64,000 nucleotides of DNA from Colwellia sp. PAMC 21821 (lineage in GTDB: Bacteria > Pseudomonadota > Gammaproteobacteria > Enterobacterales > Alteromonadaceae). Numbering within the stretch: the stretch's first letter is position 1; every line of letters begins with the position of its first letter. The notes below the pieces were generated by a model, which was given only the letters and a program-made list of their open reading frames with translations, did no database searches and was not told where the DNA came from. Position numbers and translations under genes: made by a program. The stretch covers positions 4,712,001-4,776,000 of the forward strand of contig NZ_CP014943.1 of NCBI RefSeq assembly GCF_002077175.1. The letters are read 5' to 3'. Shown piece after piece: positions 19,421-28,761 of this stretch.

Positions 19421-19804
19421 ATGAGCGTATTTACTCATGTAACTGTCGGTACTAAAGATTTAAACAAGGCTCGCGCTTTCTACGACAACGTTTTAAGCAC
19501 TATTGGCCTAAAGCGCATTGCTGATTTAGATGAAAATGGTTCAATCTGGGGCGTAGACGCACCATCGTTCTTTGTTTTAAAGCCAGCGAATGGCCAACCT
19601 GCCAGTGTTGGTAATGGCGTTACGGTTAGCTTTGAAGCACCTAATCGTGCAGCTATCGATGCTTTTCACGCAGCGGCTTTAGCGGCTGGTTGTCCTGATG
19701 AAGGCGCACCAGGTACTCGCGATTGGGCACCTCATGCTTATGCAGCTTACACGCGTGATTTGGACGGTAACAAACTTGCTGTTTACTGCTTTAAAGCAGC
19801 GTAA
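19421..19804 (+). CDS. VOC-family (glyoxalase/dioxygenase fold) protein, copy 1
   Basis: A 127-residue vicinal-oxygen-chelate protein. Two beta-alpha-beta-beta-beta modules are visible: HVTVGTKDLNKARAFYDNVL and FEAPNRAAIDAFHAAALAAG, ending in YTRDLDGNKLAVYCFK. His6 and the Asp-rich end could give metal ligands, and the usual second-module Glu is not obvious. It is nearly the same as the protein at 22080-22463 (about 9 differences in 127). Related proteins are called glyoxalase or lactoylglutathione lyase-like, but no substrate is established. GGAGAAATAAA gives a good ribosome-binding site. Confidence 0.85.
   Translation: MSVFTHVTVGTKDLNKARAFYDNVLSTIGLKRIADLDENGSIWGVDAPSFFVLKPANGQPASVGNGVTVSFEAPNRAAIDAFHAAALAAGCPDEGAPGTRDWAPHAYAAYTRDLDGNKLAVYCFKAA
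19688..19770 (+). repeat. 83-bp block identical to 22347-22429
   Basis: This part of VOC copy 1 is identical base for base with 22347-22429 in copy 2, while the first half of the two genes differs at many third positions. The pattern suggests gene conversion or recombination between the copies. Confidence 0.9.
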
Positions 19805-19937
19805 TTTATAATACTAGATCCAGTTGATCTTACATTATAATGACAACGGTCTGTTAGCCATTCTGGCTTTCAGGCCGTTTTCTCATGAATAAGTTATAGA
19901 CTTTAGGTTATTTTAAATTATTTTTTAGGACAACATT

Positions 19938-21242
19938 ATGAGTATTAGTACACCTAAAATCGTCATTATTGGTGGTGGTGCTGGCGGATTAGAGCTAGCC
20001 ACCCAAATAGGCCACAAGCTAGGCAAAAAAAAGCACGCCGATATACTGCTGATTGATAAAAATCGTACCCATATTTGGAAGCCGTTACTGCACGAAGTAG
20101 CAACCGGCTCTATTGACCCCGATTTAGATGGTGTTGTTTATTCGGCTCATGCCGCTAAGCATCATTACCGTTTTCAACTGGGTACATTTTGTAATATTGA
20201 CCAAAGCAATAAAACCATTACCCTCGCGCCACTTTATGACGAGTTAGGCCACACTATTTTACCCGAGCGCAGTGTATCTTATGATCATCTGGTTATTGCC
20301 GTAGGCAGCGTAAGTAACGACTTTAATACCCCAGGTATAAAAGAGCATTGCTACTTTTTAGATTCAAATCAACAAGCTGAGCGCTTTCAGCACTCATTAC
20401 TCGACAGCTTTACTCGCCTACACCAAGACGATAATCAACAACAATCGCTCAATATTGCTATTGTTGGCGGCGGTGCCACAGGTGTAGAGCTTTCAGCTGA
20501 GCTCTATCATGTCTCTGAGTTGTTGAAGCTATACGGCTTAACGAATATGTCAGCTAATCGTTTACATATTCATTTAATTGAAGCCGGCCCCCGTATTTTA
20601 CCAGCCTTACCTGAGCGCATAGCGACCAGTGCAAAACGCGAGCTATTAAAATTAGGCGTTAATGTACGTGAACATACACAAGTAAAAGAGGCGACCGAGC
20701 AAGGCTTTATTACCCAAGAAGACGAAATGATTAATGCTGATATTATGTTATGGGCCGCGGGTATAAAAGCACCTGACTTTATCAAAGACTTAGGTATTTT
20801 TGAGCTCACTCGCAGTAATCAAATACAAGTAAACCAATTTTTACAAAGCACGGTTGATGACAATATTTTTGTTTTAGGTGATTGCTGCGCCTTTACCCAA
20901 GCCGATGGCAAACAAGTACCGCCGCGCGCGCAATCGGCGCATCAAATGGCGCAATGTATTGAAAGAAATTTACTTGCGACATTAAAAAAACAACCTCTTC
21001 ATGAATTTGAATATAACGATCATGGCTCGTTAGTTAACCTATCGCGCTATAGCACGGTGGGGAATTTAATGGGCAACCTGACCAGTAATAGCTTTTTTAT
21101 TGAAGGTAAAATTGCTCGCTTTATGTATCTTTCATTATATCGCATGCATCAGCGCGCTATTCACGGCAGTGCTAAAACCATTGCCTTGTGGATCAGCGAA
21201 AAAATATTGCGCGTCGTGCGTCCTAAAATGAAGTTACATTAA
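19938..21242 (+). CDS. ndh: Type II NADH:quinone dehydrogenase
   Basis: A 434-residue peripheral membrane flavoprotein that passes electrons from NADH to quinone without pumping protons. The FAD-binding Rossmann motif is IVIIGGGAGGLELA near the N-terminus, the NADH fold is IAIVGGGATGVELSAELYH around residue 180, and FVLGDCCAF with PPRAQSAHQMAQ near 320-345 is the family FAD/quinone signature. The C-terminal basic amphipathic stretch (about 385-434) fits membrane attachment. It stands between two VOC genes. A GC-rich hairpin follows the stop. Confidence 0.93.
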   Translation: MSISTPKIVIIGGGAGGLELATQIGHKLGKKKHADILLIDKNRTHIWKPLLHEVATGSIDPDLDGVVYSAHAAKHHYRFQLGTFCNIDQSNKTITLAPLYDELGHTILPERSVSYDHLVIAVGSVSNDFNTPGIKEHCYFLDSNQQAERFQHSLLDSFTRLHQDDNQQQSLNIAIVGGGATGVELSAELYHVSELLKLYGLTNMSANRLHIHLIEAGPRILPALPERIATSAKRELLKLGVNVREHTQVKEATEQGFITQEDEMINADIMLWAAGIKAPDFIKDLGIFELTRSNQIQVNQFLQSTVDDNIFVLGDCCAFTQADGKQVPPRAQSAHQMAQCIERNLLATLKKQPLHEFEYNDHGSLVNLSRYSTVGNLMGNLTSNSFFIEGKIARFMYLSLYRMHQRAIHGSAKTIALWISEKILRVVRPKMKLH

Positions 21243-21293
21243 GGTTATTTTAAAATTCCCTAAACGTTAACTAAACCTAAAGCAGCTTCTAAA

Positions 21294-21326
21294 TAACGCC
21301 GCGGTAACTTGATCACCGCGGCGTTA
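21294..21326 (+). terminator. GC-rich hairpin after ndh
   Basis: TAACGCCGCGGT (21294-21305) pairs perfectly with ACCGCGGCGTTA (21315-21326) round a 9-base loop. It begins 52 bases after the ndh stop. The T tract is missing, so it may be a stable 3' end or a factor-dependent terminator. Confidence 0.65.
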
Positions 21327-21633
21327 ATGCTTAAAAACGGTCCTCACTTTTCTCGTATTTTAACCCACCAGCTAAGCCACTCAATCACTGTACCACTTTA
21401 TTCCTTGCCAAAATTCCCCCCGTTAACCTGATAAAACCCTGACATTCAATGTTTTTATGATTGTTACCTCCAAGTAAAAGTCATTTGATTTTTATGGTGG
21501 TTATCATTTCTCATAAACAATGTAAAGTAGCCGCCATGAGTCAGACAGCAGCAATGCATCGGCTCTATAGTATTAAAATCAACACACGATTTATAGATAC
21601 TGATTTTTCAGTACACCATATTAGGATTAAAAA
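21327..21633. other. Spacer and promoter region before cupin gene
   Basis: No gene is seen. AGTAAAAGT (21473-21481) followed by TATGGTGGTTAT resembles the block at 19267 before the first VOC gene. A ribosome-binding AGGAT lies about ten bases before the cupin ATG. Confidence 0.4.
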
Positions 21634-22050
21634 ATGACTCTGTCTGTAAATGAAAATAATGCGACTAAACTAGCTCAAGAGCCGAGTATTCAACTGTTTA
21701 AAGCGGGTACGTTTAAGTTAAACGATCTAGCGGGCTTACTTGAAGTTAATAACCTAAAAAGTCAGATGGCAGAAGTGACTGTCACCGATAATTCAAATGG
21801 CTTAACCGTAGGCTTTTTTGCCATGCAACCTGGCGTTGAGTTCGAATTTGTTTATGAATTTGTCGAATATAAAGTCATCACCAAAGGCAAGATTGTGATG
21901 CGCGACTTACAAGGTAACAAATATGTAGCAGAAGTAGGTGACGTTGTTCTATTCACCCCTAATGTTACCGTTATATTTGATGCCGAAAGTGATGGTGAAG
22001 CCGTTTATACCGCACACCGCACCGCAGATAGCATGTTTACACCTAAATAA
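21634..22050 (+). CDS. Cupin-fold protein (EutQ-like)
   Basis: A 138-residue protein whose second half is a single cupin barrel: VEFEFVYEFVEYKVITKGKI is the first cupin motif region and YVAEVGDVVLFTPNVTVIF the second. The usual cluster of metal-binding His residues is not evident, as in EutQ-like cupins. It is followed after 29 bases by the second VOC gene, probably on one message. No function is known. Confidence 0.6.
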   Translation: MTLSVNENNATKLAQEPSIQLFKAGTFKLNDLAGLLEVNNLKSQMAEVTVTDNSNGLTVGFFAMQPGVEFEFVYEFVEYKVITKGKIVMRDLQGNKYVAEVGDVVLFTPNVTVIFDAESDGEAVYTAHRTADSMFTPK

Positions 22051-22079
22051 CTTTTATTAATTTTTCTGAGGAATACACT

Positions 22080-22463
22080 ATGAGCATATATACACATACA
22101 ACACTTGGCACTAACGACTTAAACAAAGCCCGCGCCTTCTACGACACCGTTTTAAGCACCATTGGTCTTAAGCGCATTGCCGATTTAGATGAAAATGGTT
22201 CAATTTGGGGCGTAGACGCACCTTCTTTCTTTGTCCTAAAACCTGCCAACGGCCAGCCTGCAACTGTGGGTAACGGTACTATGGTTAGCTTTGAAGCACC
22301 TAATCGTGCGGCTATCGATGCCTTTCACGCCGCAGCTTTAGCGGCGGGTTGTCCTGATGAAGGCGCACCAGGTACTCGCGATTGGGCACCTCATGCTTAT
22401 GCAGCTTACACGCGTGATTTGGACGGTAATAAACTTGCTGTATATTGTTTTAAAGCAGCGTAA
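22080..22463 (+). CDS. VOC-family protein, copy 2
   Basis: A 127-residue paralogue of the protein at 19421, about 93% identical. Differences cluster in the first 25 residues (MSIYTHTTLGTNDLNKARAF) and around position 62-68. It lies 29 bases after the cupin gene with TGAGGA as ribosome-binding site and is followed by a strong terminator, so cupin and VOC form one unit. The near identity with a gene 2.6 kb away indicates a recent duplication or ongoing conversion. Substrate unknown. Confidence 0.85.
   Translation: MSIYTHTTLGTNDLNKARAFYDTVLSTIGLKRIADLDENGSIWGVDAPSFFVLKPANGQPATVGNGTMVSFEAPNRAAIDAFHAAALAAGCPDEGAPGTRDWAPHAYAAYTRDLDGNKLAVYCFKAA
22347..22429 (+). repeat. 83-bp block identical to 19688-19770
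   Basis: Second member of the exact repeat shared by the two VOC genes; see the entry at 19688. Confidence 0.9.
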
Positions 22464-22505
22464 CGTTAGCGTAAGTTACTTATAGCTATTAAAAATAGTC
22501 GTGAG

Positions 22506-22534
22506 AAAAAACACCGATTTAATCGGTGTTTTTT
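22506..22534 (+). terminator. Strong intrinsic terminator after VOC copy 2
   Basis: AAAAAACACCGATT (22506-22519) pairs perfectly with AATCGGTGTTTTTT (22521-22534); the effective loop is TTTAA. The run of six T ends the cupin-VOC transcript, and six A on the left arm let it work in the other direction too, against the uvrA2-like gene. Confidence 0.92.
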
Positions 22535-22693
22535 ACTTTAAAGACATATCATCATTTATACTGACTTATACCAGTGGACCTATATCGGGTATTACAGTGC
22601 AAGTCAGTAATTCACAGCGCTGACTTCCTCTTCACTTTGAGTGCCATAACAGCGATTCTTTTCTATTTTCAAATAGCCTAGTTACTTCTCGCA

Positions 22694-25243
22694 CTACGAC
22701 AACATGAAAGGCGCGGTTCGGCTGGTCTTCGACTTAGCGACTTTCGCTGGTGGACCTTGAGCAACAATCAGCCCACCTTCATCACCAGCGCCGGGGCCAA
22801 TATCGATAACCCAGTCGCTGTTGCTGGCAACCTGCATATCATGTTCGACCATGATGACGGTGTTACCGGCATCAACGAGTCCGTTCAATTGCGCCATCAA
22901 CATAGACACATCTGCGGGATGCAAGCCATTGGTTGGTTCATCGAGTACGTAAAGCGTATCACCACGTTGCGTGCGCTGCAGTTCAGTGGCGAGTTTGATC
23001 CGCTGCGCTTCGCCTCCCGATAATTCAGTTGCCGGTTGTCCGAGCCGTAAATAGCCCAGTCCAACTTGCAGCAATGCATCTAATGCCCGCAACACTGGCG
23101 CTTCATCAGCAAAAAAATGATGCGCAGCTTCGACGGTCAGATCAAGCACTTCAGCGATGTTTTTCTCCCGATAGGTGATCTCTAACGTCTTATCGTTATA
23201 TCGCTGACCACGGCAAATCGGACAAGGTGAATAGACGCTAGGAAGAAACAGCAGCTCTACGCTAATAAAACCGACCCCTTCACAATTCGAGCAGCGCCCC
23301 TTAACCACATTGAACGAAAAACGCCCAACATCATAGCGACGGGCTTTCGATTTTCGGGTCGAGGCAAACAACTTACGCACGTGATCAAACAGGCTAGTGT
23401 AAGTGGCAAGGTTTGAGCGTGGCGTCCGACCAATCGCTTTCTGGTCAACGGTCACCAGTCTTCGTACATGCTGCATTCCATCAATAATCTGTCCGTCCGT
23501 TATCGTTTCAAGCTCCCGTTCCAGTAGTTCGGCCTCACCATTAGGTGCGTCAACAATATTTTTCTGTCCCAGCGCATCATAAACAAGTTCAACCAGTGCT
23601 TGACTCACCAAGCTTGACTTGCCCGAACCTGATACCCCCGTAACAGTCGTCATTACGCCCAGCGGAAAATCAACATTAAGCCCTTGAAGGTTGTTTCGCT
23701 CTATACCCGCTAACTTCAACCAATCTGACGGCTGCCGTGGTGTGTGTTTCGCTTTAGCATTAGGCCTGAAAAGGAAGCGGCTAGTGTGTGAGTTACTCAT
23801 ATCTCGAAAACCGTCAAATGGACCACTGTAAATGACTTCGCCGCCATGGCTTCCCGCTTCTGGCCCAACGTCCACAATCCAGTCTGCATGGCGAATAACA
23901 CTGACGTCATGTTCAACGACGAATAAAGAATTACCTGCAAGTATCAGTTCATCCAACGCACCTAACAATGCTTGAGTATCAGCAGGATGTAAACCTGCCG
24001 ACGGTTCATCGAGCACATAGACAACGCCGAACAGCTTCGATCGAATTTGTGTTGCCAAGCGCAAACGTTGTAGCTCGCCTGGCGACAAGGTTGGCGTACT
24101 GCGTTCGAGTGACAGGTACCCCAAACCTAGTCGCGTGAGTGCTTCAACACGGGATAAAATATCGCGGGAAATTCGCTGAGCAACAATGGCTTTTTCTGGA
24201 TGTAGTTCACTGTCTGCCGGATTTACATTAGCGGCATCTCCCAACAATCTAGCGAGTTCGGTTAACGTCAACTGCGACAATTCACCAATATCGAGGCCAG
24301 CAAACTTCACCGATAACGATGCAGTTTTAAGTTTCTTGCCATGGCAATCTGGACACTCTGAAATTTGCATAAACTGGGCAACACGTTTTTTAGTGCGCAG
24401 GCTTTGTGTGGTAGCAAATGATTGTAAAATAAAGCTTTTAGCACTGGCAAACTTGCCCATGTAATGAGGCGCTTCACCGCTTTCTATTGCCGCGTTAATT
24501 TGTGCAAAATTGTACTCTGGATAGACAGGTACAACAGGTGCCTCCTCAGTAAACAGGATCCAATCGCGCGTTTTTTTCGGTAACAACTTCCACGGTTTAT
24601 CAATGTCATAGCCGAGGGTAACCAATATGCGGCTCAGATTTTTACCTTGCCACGCCGGTGGCCAAGCAGCAATGGCGCGTTCTCGAATCGTCTTGGTATC
24701 GTCGGGAACGAGCAGCTTTTCCGTCACTTCAAAAACACGGCCAATACCATGGCAACGGGCACACGCACCTTCCGGCGTATTTGGTGAAAACGCATCTGCA
24801 TACAATATATTCTGGCCACGGGGATACTTCCCCGCCCGCGAGTAGAGCATACGTAGCGCATTAGAAATCGTGGTAACACTACCCACAGATGAACGCACCG
24901 ACGGCGTACCCCGTTGTTGTTGAAGTGCGACCGCTGGCGGCAGTCCTTCGATGGCATCGACGTCCGGTTCATCAACTTGGTCAATCAAACGTCGCGCATA
25001 GGGCGACACAGAGTCGAGGTAACGACGTTGTGATTCCGCAAACAAGGTGCCAAAAGCCAGCGACGACTTTCCTGAGCCAGAAATACCAGTAAAAACCACC
25101 AGTGCATTGCGCGGTAAATCAACGTCAATATTTTTCAAGTTATGAACACGCGCACCTCGCACCTGAATACAGTGGTCGGGATCACAGGAAATAGCTTTGA
25201 TCTTATTTCGTTCGAGGGGGGAATTTTTTTTTGTGATGGCCAT
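22694..25243 (-). CDS. UvrA2-like (class II) excinuclease ATPase paralogue
   Basis: An 849-residue UvrA relative. Two ABC modules are visible: Walker [10 protein letters not shown] at 53-61 and GVSGSGKSS in the second half, signatures [15 protein letters not shown] and [16 protein letters not shown], and Walker [14 protein letters not shown] and [13 protein letters not shown]. Zinc-finger cysteines appear in [16 protein letters not shown] and CSNCEGVGF...CPICRG. It is about 90 residues shorter than housekeeping UvrA (about 940) and seems to lack the UvrB-binding insert, as in UvrA2/DrrC proteins linked to resistance to DNA-binding drugs. Its GC (near 50-57% in samples) is well above its neighbours, suggesting acquisition. 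GGAG precedes ATG 25243. Confidence 0.88.
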   Translation of the reverse strand: MAITKKNSPLERNKIKAISCDPDHCIQVRGARVHNLKNIDVDLPRNALVVFTGISGSGKSSLAFGTLFAESQRRYLDSVSPYARRLIDQVDEPDVDAIEGLPPAVALQQQRGTPSVRSSVGSVTTISNALRMLYSRAGKYPRGQNILYADAFSPNTPEGACARCHGIGRVFEVTEKLLVPDDTKTIRERAIAAWPPAWQGKNLSRILVTLGYDIDKPWKLLPKKTRDWILFTEEAPVVPVYPEYNFAQINAAIESGEAPHYMGKFASAKSFILQSFATTQSLRTKKRVAQFMQISECPDCHGKKLKTASLSVKFAGLDIGELSQLTLTELARLLGDAANVNPADSELHPEKAIVAQRISRDILSRVEALTRLGLGYLSLERSTPTLSPGELQRLRLATQIRSKLFGVVYVLDEPSAGLHPADTQALLGALDELILAGNSLFVVEHDVSVIRHADWIVDVGPEAGSHGGEVIYSGPFDGFRDMSNSHTSRFLFRPNAKAKHTPRQPSDWLKLAGIERNNLQGLNVDFPLGVMTTVTGVSGSGKSSLVSQALVELVYDALGQKNIVDAPNGEAELLERELETITDGQIIDGMQHVRRLVTVDQKAIGRTPRSNLATYTSLFDHVRKLFASTRKSKARRYDVGRFSFNVVKGRCSNCEGVGFISVELLFLPSVYSPCPICRGQRYNDKTLEITYREKNIAEVLDLTVEAAHHFFADEAPVLRALDALLQVGLGYLRLGQPATELSGGEAQRIKLATELQRTQRGDTLYVLDEPTNGLHPADVSMLMAQLNGLVDAGNTVIMVEHDMQVASNSDWVIDIGPGAGDEGGLIVAQGPPAKVAKSKTSRTAPFMLS

Positions 25244-25603
25244 AAAACTGTTACTCCGTTTTATTGTGCTTTACAATTTTAATCCGCTTGGCTGCATTAA
25301 CCAAACTCTAGGACTGATTTAATACGATCTTAACATACCCAAACCACTGTCGATGAATATATCTAGTAGCACACTTATACCAAGGGAATTGATCGCTTGC
25401 CTAATTCAAATGATATTAGCGAGTGTTTGTGATGGCGCATGGTAAGCATGACAATCTATTATCAAAATCGCAATTTCTCACCAAAAATCAGACTGTTTGT
25501 GGATTACTGAACTGTTGATATAAACTCATTGGATTAAAACATGGGTCATTAGCAAATGCTAAATAGCATGACTCATCATTAAATAATAAAAAAATAATAA
25601 AAG
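25244..25603. other. Spacer between uvrA2-like and diguanylate cyclase genes
   Basis: No gene seen. The base composition returns to AT-rich just upstream of the UvrA2-like start. TAGCAAATGCTA flanked by imperfect ATGGGTCAT/ATGACTCAT arms near 25540-25575 forms a dyad. TTATACCAAGGGAATTGAT at 25375 onward resembles short intergenic elements known in Alteromonadales. Confidence 0.35.
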
Positions 25604-25620
25604 GCCAATCAGAGGTTGGC
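25604..25620 (-). terminator. Terminator after diguanylate cyclase gene
   Basis: On the minus strand GCCAA pairs with TTGGC round a 7-base loop, followed by CTTTTATTATTTTTTT. It lies ten bases past the cyclase stop. The stem is short but the T-rich tail is good. Confidence 0.55.
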
Positions 25621-25629
25621 ATTGTAATA

Positions 25630-26583
25630 TTAGTTATGTTTTTCCTGATACATCAAAGCATCACCATCTTCAAGCAGTTCCTCTATTGATGCATGTTTTT
25701 CAGGGTCGAACATTACAATACCATGTGAAAATGTTATGTTGTACTCAGAACTTTCAGTGCTGTTTACTTGTTCTAATGAGTCCTTAAAACGTTGAATAAA
25801 CTCTTTTGCAATTAACGTTGTTGTATTTGTTAACAAAACTGCAAATTCATCTCCCCCTAAACGAGCAAAGACATCTGAATCACGGCACGTACTTTTCAAT
25901 ATATCAGTAAATAATATTAAAGCATTATCGCCTGCTGCATGGCCATAAGTGTCATTAATTGTTTTAAATTTATCTAAATCAAAAAATATTAAGGTTGTAG
26001 CTGTTTCATGACGAAGAGAACCATATAAAACTTGTTCAGCTAATATCATAAAACCGCGCCGGTTAGAGATATTAGTCAGCTTATCCATAGTTGCCATTTG
26101 TAGTGCTGATAACTCACCTTCCACCATCGCAGCTAAGTCAATCAAGGCCTGAATATCATCTTTCTCAAATTTTCTTGGTATAGTGTCAATAAGACAAAGT
26201 GAGCCAATATTGCTGCCATTAACTGCTTTTAAAGGACAACCAGCATAGAAACGCACCTTAGGATCTTCAGTAACCCAAGGATTGTTTGCAAAGCGCTCAT
26301 CTTCCAAGGTATTAGGAATAATGAAAACTTCTGTTCCTAAAATGGCATGCCCACAAAAAGAAATATCGCGCTGTGCTTCGCTAACAGGCAAGCCAACACA
26401 GGACTTAAACCATATGCGGTCTTTATCAACTAGGCTAACAACAGCCATTGGCAAATTAAACATTTTTTTTGCCATACGTGTAAGCCTATCAAATCTTTCT
26501 TCAGGCTGCGTATCTAAAATATTCAATAGCTGAAGCGTTTCAAGGCGTGCTTGTTCATCTTCAGGAAAGTCAGGCTTTTTCAT
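25630..26583 (-). CDS. GAF-GGDEF diguanylate cyclase
   Basis: A 317-residue soluble enzyme that makes cyclic di-GMP. An N-terminal GAF domain (about 25-155, with PMAVVSLVDKDRIWFKSCVGL and DISFCGHAI) senses a small ligand. The GGDEF domain (about 160-317) has the intact active site GGDEF at 243-247 and a complete inhibitory RxxD site, RDSD at 234-237, so product feedback is expected. No membrane segment is visible. It is monocistronic on the minus strand, ahead of the rimK region. Ligand of the GAF domain is unknown. Confidence 0.92.
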   Translation of the reverse strand: MKKPDFPEDEQARLETLQLLNILDTQPEERFDRLTRMAKKMFNLPMAVVSLVDKDRIWFKSCVGLPVSEAQRDISFCGHAILGTEVFIIPNTLEDERFANNPWVTEDPKVRFYAGCPLKAVNGSNIGSLCLIDTIPRKFEKDDIQALIDLAAMVEGELSALQMATMDKLTNISNRRGFMILAEQVLYGSLRHETATTLIFFDLDKFKTINDTYGHAAGDNALILFTDILKSTCRDSDVFARLGGDEFAVLLTNTTTLIAKEFIQRFKDSLEQVNSTESSEYNITFSHGIVMFDPEKHASIEELLEDGDALMYQEKHN

Positions 26584-26867
26584 TCATTGTCCGAAATTTT
26601 ATTAAAAGTGATAGATTACGAGGAGAAAAATGCCTTTTTCGTAATGTCCTTGAATAATAGGCTATATGAAGCCCCAATCACAATAGCTTAGTGTAAAACA
26701 TAAGTTCTCCAGTTATTGCAAGATCAGTTCAGCTCTCTAAAGATTAATACACCCTGTATCTAAAACTGAATTAAGTCCATCTGCAATATTATACTTGCTT
26801 AGTATTTCTTGGGATATAAAAATCATTAGATATTTCCCTGACTATCAGCACACCAATTATTACTGCT

Positions 26868-27713
26868 TTAGACCGGTAAATGCGGAAATAACCCTATCGC
26901 TTGTTTAATAATTTCGGTTTTTTGACTTTTCGCTAAATAAACAGCAAATATTTCTCGATGATAAACCGGAGCACTTTCTACCACAAATAACTTATTAGCT
27001 TCTACCTGTTCAAAAGTCATTTGCCTAGGCAAGTGCGCACTACCACCCGCTTGTAAAATATAATTTAAGGCGATACGTGGTTGGCTCATAAAGTGTTTAG
27101 CTGGTGCCCCATCTTGAGATTCACGCATATGTAGGGTATTAACCGACTCGCCATAATCCACCATAATGTAATTATCTACATTTACCCCTTCAATATGTTC
27201 AGGATCAGTTGTTACTAGGTGCAGAGGTACCGTGGCTACTTTTTCTGTCACCAAGTCTTCGATAAATGGTGGTTCAAATAAAAATGCAATATCAACGGTG
27301 CGGTTGATAACATTCTTTCTTAATTCCATTGGCGAATAAGTACTGGTAAATAAACTCACGCTGTCTAAATTACGATGAATTTTTTGCAACCAACCTTGTA
27401 AAACAATATCCCAAATGGAATTCATTGAGCCAATAGCAAGTTGCATAGCATCATGTTCAGCTACGCCAACATCGTGCTTGGTTTTTTGCCACATAAACAG
27501 AATTTCATTGGCATGCTTTATTAACCGGTGTCCTTCAGTGGTTAATTTTAAATGTTTATGACTGCGGTCGAACAGCAAAACACCCAAGTCATCTTCTAAT
27601 AACTTTATTCTTGCGCTAACCGCTGATTGGGTAATAAAAAGATTTTCAGAAGCCACCCTAAAATGTAAAGTTCGGCTTACTTCTAAAAATGTTGTTAATA
27701 ATTCAAATTTCAT
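26868..27713 (-). CDS. HdfR-like LysR-family regulator
   Basis: A 281-residue LysR protein: N-terminal winged helix (residues 1-60, HFRVASENLFITQSAVSARIKLLEDDLG) and an effector domain resembling HdfR, the regulator that represses flhDC in enterics. It is divergent from the rimK operon with a 137-base spacer holding both promoters, so it may control rimK. Both the HdfR name and the rimK link are inferred from similarity and position. Confidence 0.8.
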   Translation of the reverse strand: MKFELLTTFLEVSRTLHFRVASENLFITQSAVSARIKLLEDDLGVLLFDRSHKHLKLTTEGHRLIKHANEILFMWQKTKHDVGVAEHDAMQLAIGSMNSIWDIVLQGWLQKIHRNLDSVSLFTSTYSPMELRKNVINRTVDIAFLFEPPFIEDLVTEKVATVPLHLVTTDPEHIEGVNVDNYIMVDYGESVNTLHMRESQDGAPAKHFMSQPRIALNYILQAGGSAHLPRQMTFEQVEANKLFVVESAPVYHREIFAVYLAKSQKTEIIKQAIGLFPHLPV

Positions 27714-27850
27714 AAAAACCCTCTCTAATCAATTTTTTTGATTAAACCAGTCAAAATATTGCGTTTTATTATTTCAAAGCATGACTATACACTCTACTTA
27801 CACATTTACCTCACTTTATTTATAAAAGTGGGAAAGTCGGACATATAATT

Positions 27851-28756
27851 ATGAAAGTTGCAATTTTATCAAGAAATAAAAATCTATATTCTACAAAACG
27901 TTTAAAAGAAGCAGGCGAAGCAATGGGTCATGAAGTTGATGTTATTGACACTTTGCATTGTTATATGGATATCACTAGTAGCAACTCAAAAGTGCGTTAT
28001 CACGGTAAAGAATTACCGATGTACGATGCTATTATTCCACGTATTGGTGCTTCAGTAACATTTTACGGCACGGCTGTTGCTCGACAATTTGAAATGATGG
28101 GCACCTTTAATATTAATGAGTCTGTTGCTATTAGTCGTTCTCGCGATAAATTACGTTCATTACAGTTATTGTCACGTAAAGGCATTGGTATGCCGCGTAC
28201 GGGTTTTGCTAGCAAGCCAGATAACGCTAAAGATTTAATCAAAAACGTTGGTGGTGCACCCGTTGTAATTAAATTATTAGAAGGTACTCAAGGTATTGGT
28301 GTTGTTTTAGCCGATACAGCAAAAGCTGCAGAAGCTATTATCGAAGCGTTCATGGGCTTAAAAGCCAACATTTTAGTGCAAGAGTTTATTAAAGAAGCTG
28401 GTGGTGCTGATATACGTTGTTTAGTTATTGGCGGTAAAGTGGTTGCAGCCATGAAACGTCAAGGCGCTGAAGGTGAGTTCCGTTCAAACTTACATCGCGG
28501 CGGTAGTGCTGAAGTAGTTAAATTATCAAAAGCTGAGCGCGATACAGCGATTAGTGCGGCAAAAGCAATGGGCTTAAACATGTGTGGTGTTGACTTATTG
28601 CGTTCACAGAATGGTCCTATGGTGATGGAAGTTAACTCTTCTCCAGGTTTAGAAGGCATAGAAAAAGCAACAGGTAAAAACATTGCCGGTATGATTTTTG
28701 AATTTTTAGAGAAAAATGCCAAGCCACATGCTAATAAAACTCGCGGTAAAGGGTAA
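27851..28756 (+). CDS. rimK: RimK, ATP-grasp glutamate ligase
   Basis: A 301-residue ATP-grasp enzyme. RimK adds glutamates to the C-terminus of ribosomal protein S6 and can make poly-glutamate. Matches to E. coli RimK are dense: [18 protein letters not shown] at the start, [58 protein letters not shown] and [14 protein letters not shown] (metal ligands). It begins a four-gene plus-strand operon (gaps 5, 16 and 27 bases) with a desuccinylase-like protein, a retropepsin-like protease and MscS. In Pseudomonas, RimK works with a RimB protease and responds to c-di-GMP. Confidence 0.95.
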   Translation: MKVAILSRNKNLYSTKRLKEAGEAMGHEVDVIDTLHCYMDITSSNSKVRYHGKELPMYDAIIPRIGASVTFYGTAVARQFEMMGTFNINESVAISRSRDKLRSLQLLSRKGIGMPRTGFASKPDNAKDLIKNVGGAPVVIKLLEGTQGIGVVLADTAKAAEAIIEAFMGLKANILVQEFIKEAGGADIRCLVIGGKVVAAMKRQGAEGEFRSNLHRGGSAEVVKLSKAERDTAISAAKAMGLNMCGVDLLRSQNGPMVMEVNSSPGLEGIEKATGKNIAGMIFEFLEKNAKPHANKTRGKG

Positions 28757-28761
28757 TCATA

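Noticed and set aside
22694..25243. Housekeeping uvrA
   Set aside because: About 90 residues too short, seemingly without the UvrB-binding insert, and with foreign base composition; UvrA2 fits better.
22694..25603. Genomic island or mobile element carrying uvrA2
   Set aside because: The composition shift is limited to one gene; I found no integrase, transposase, tRNA or direct repeats at its edges.
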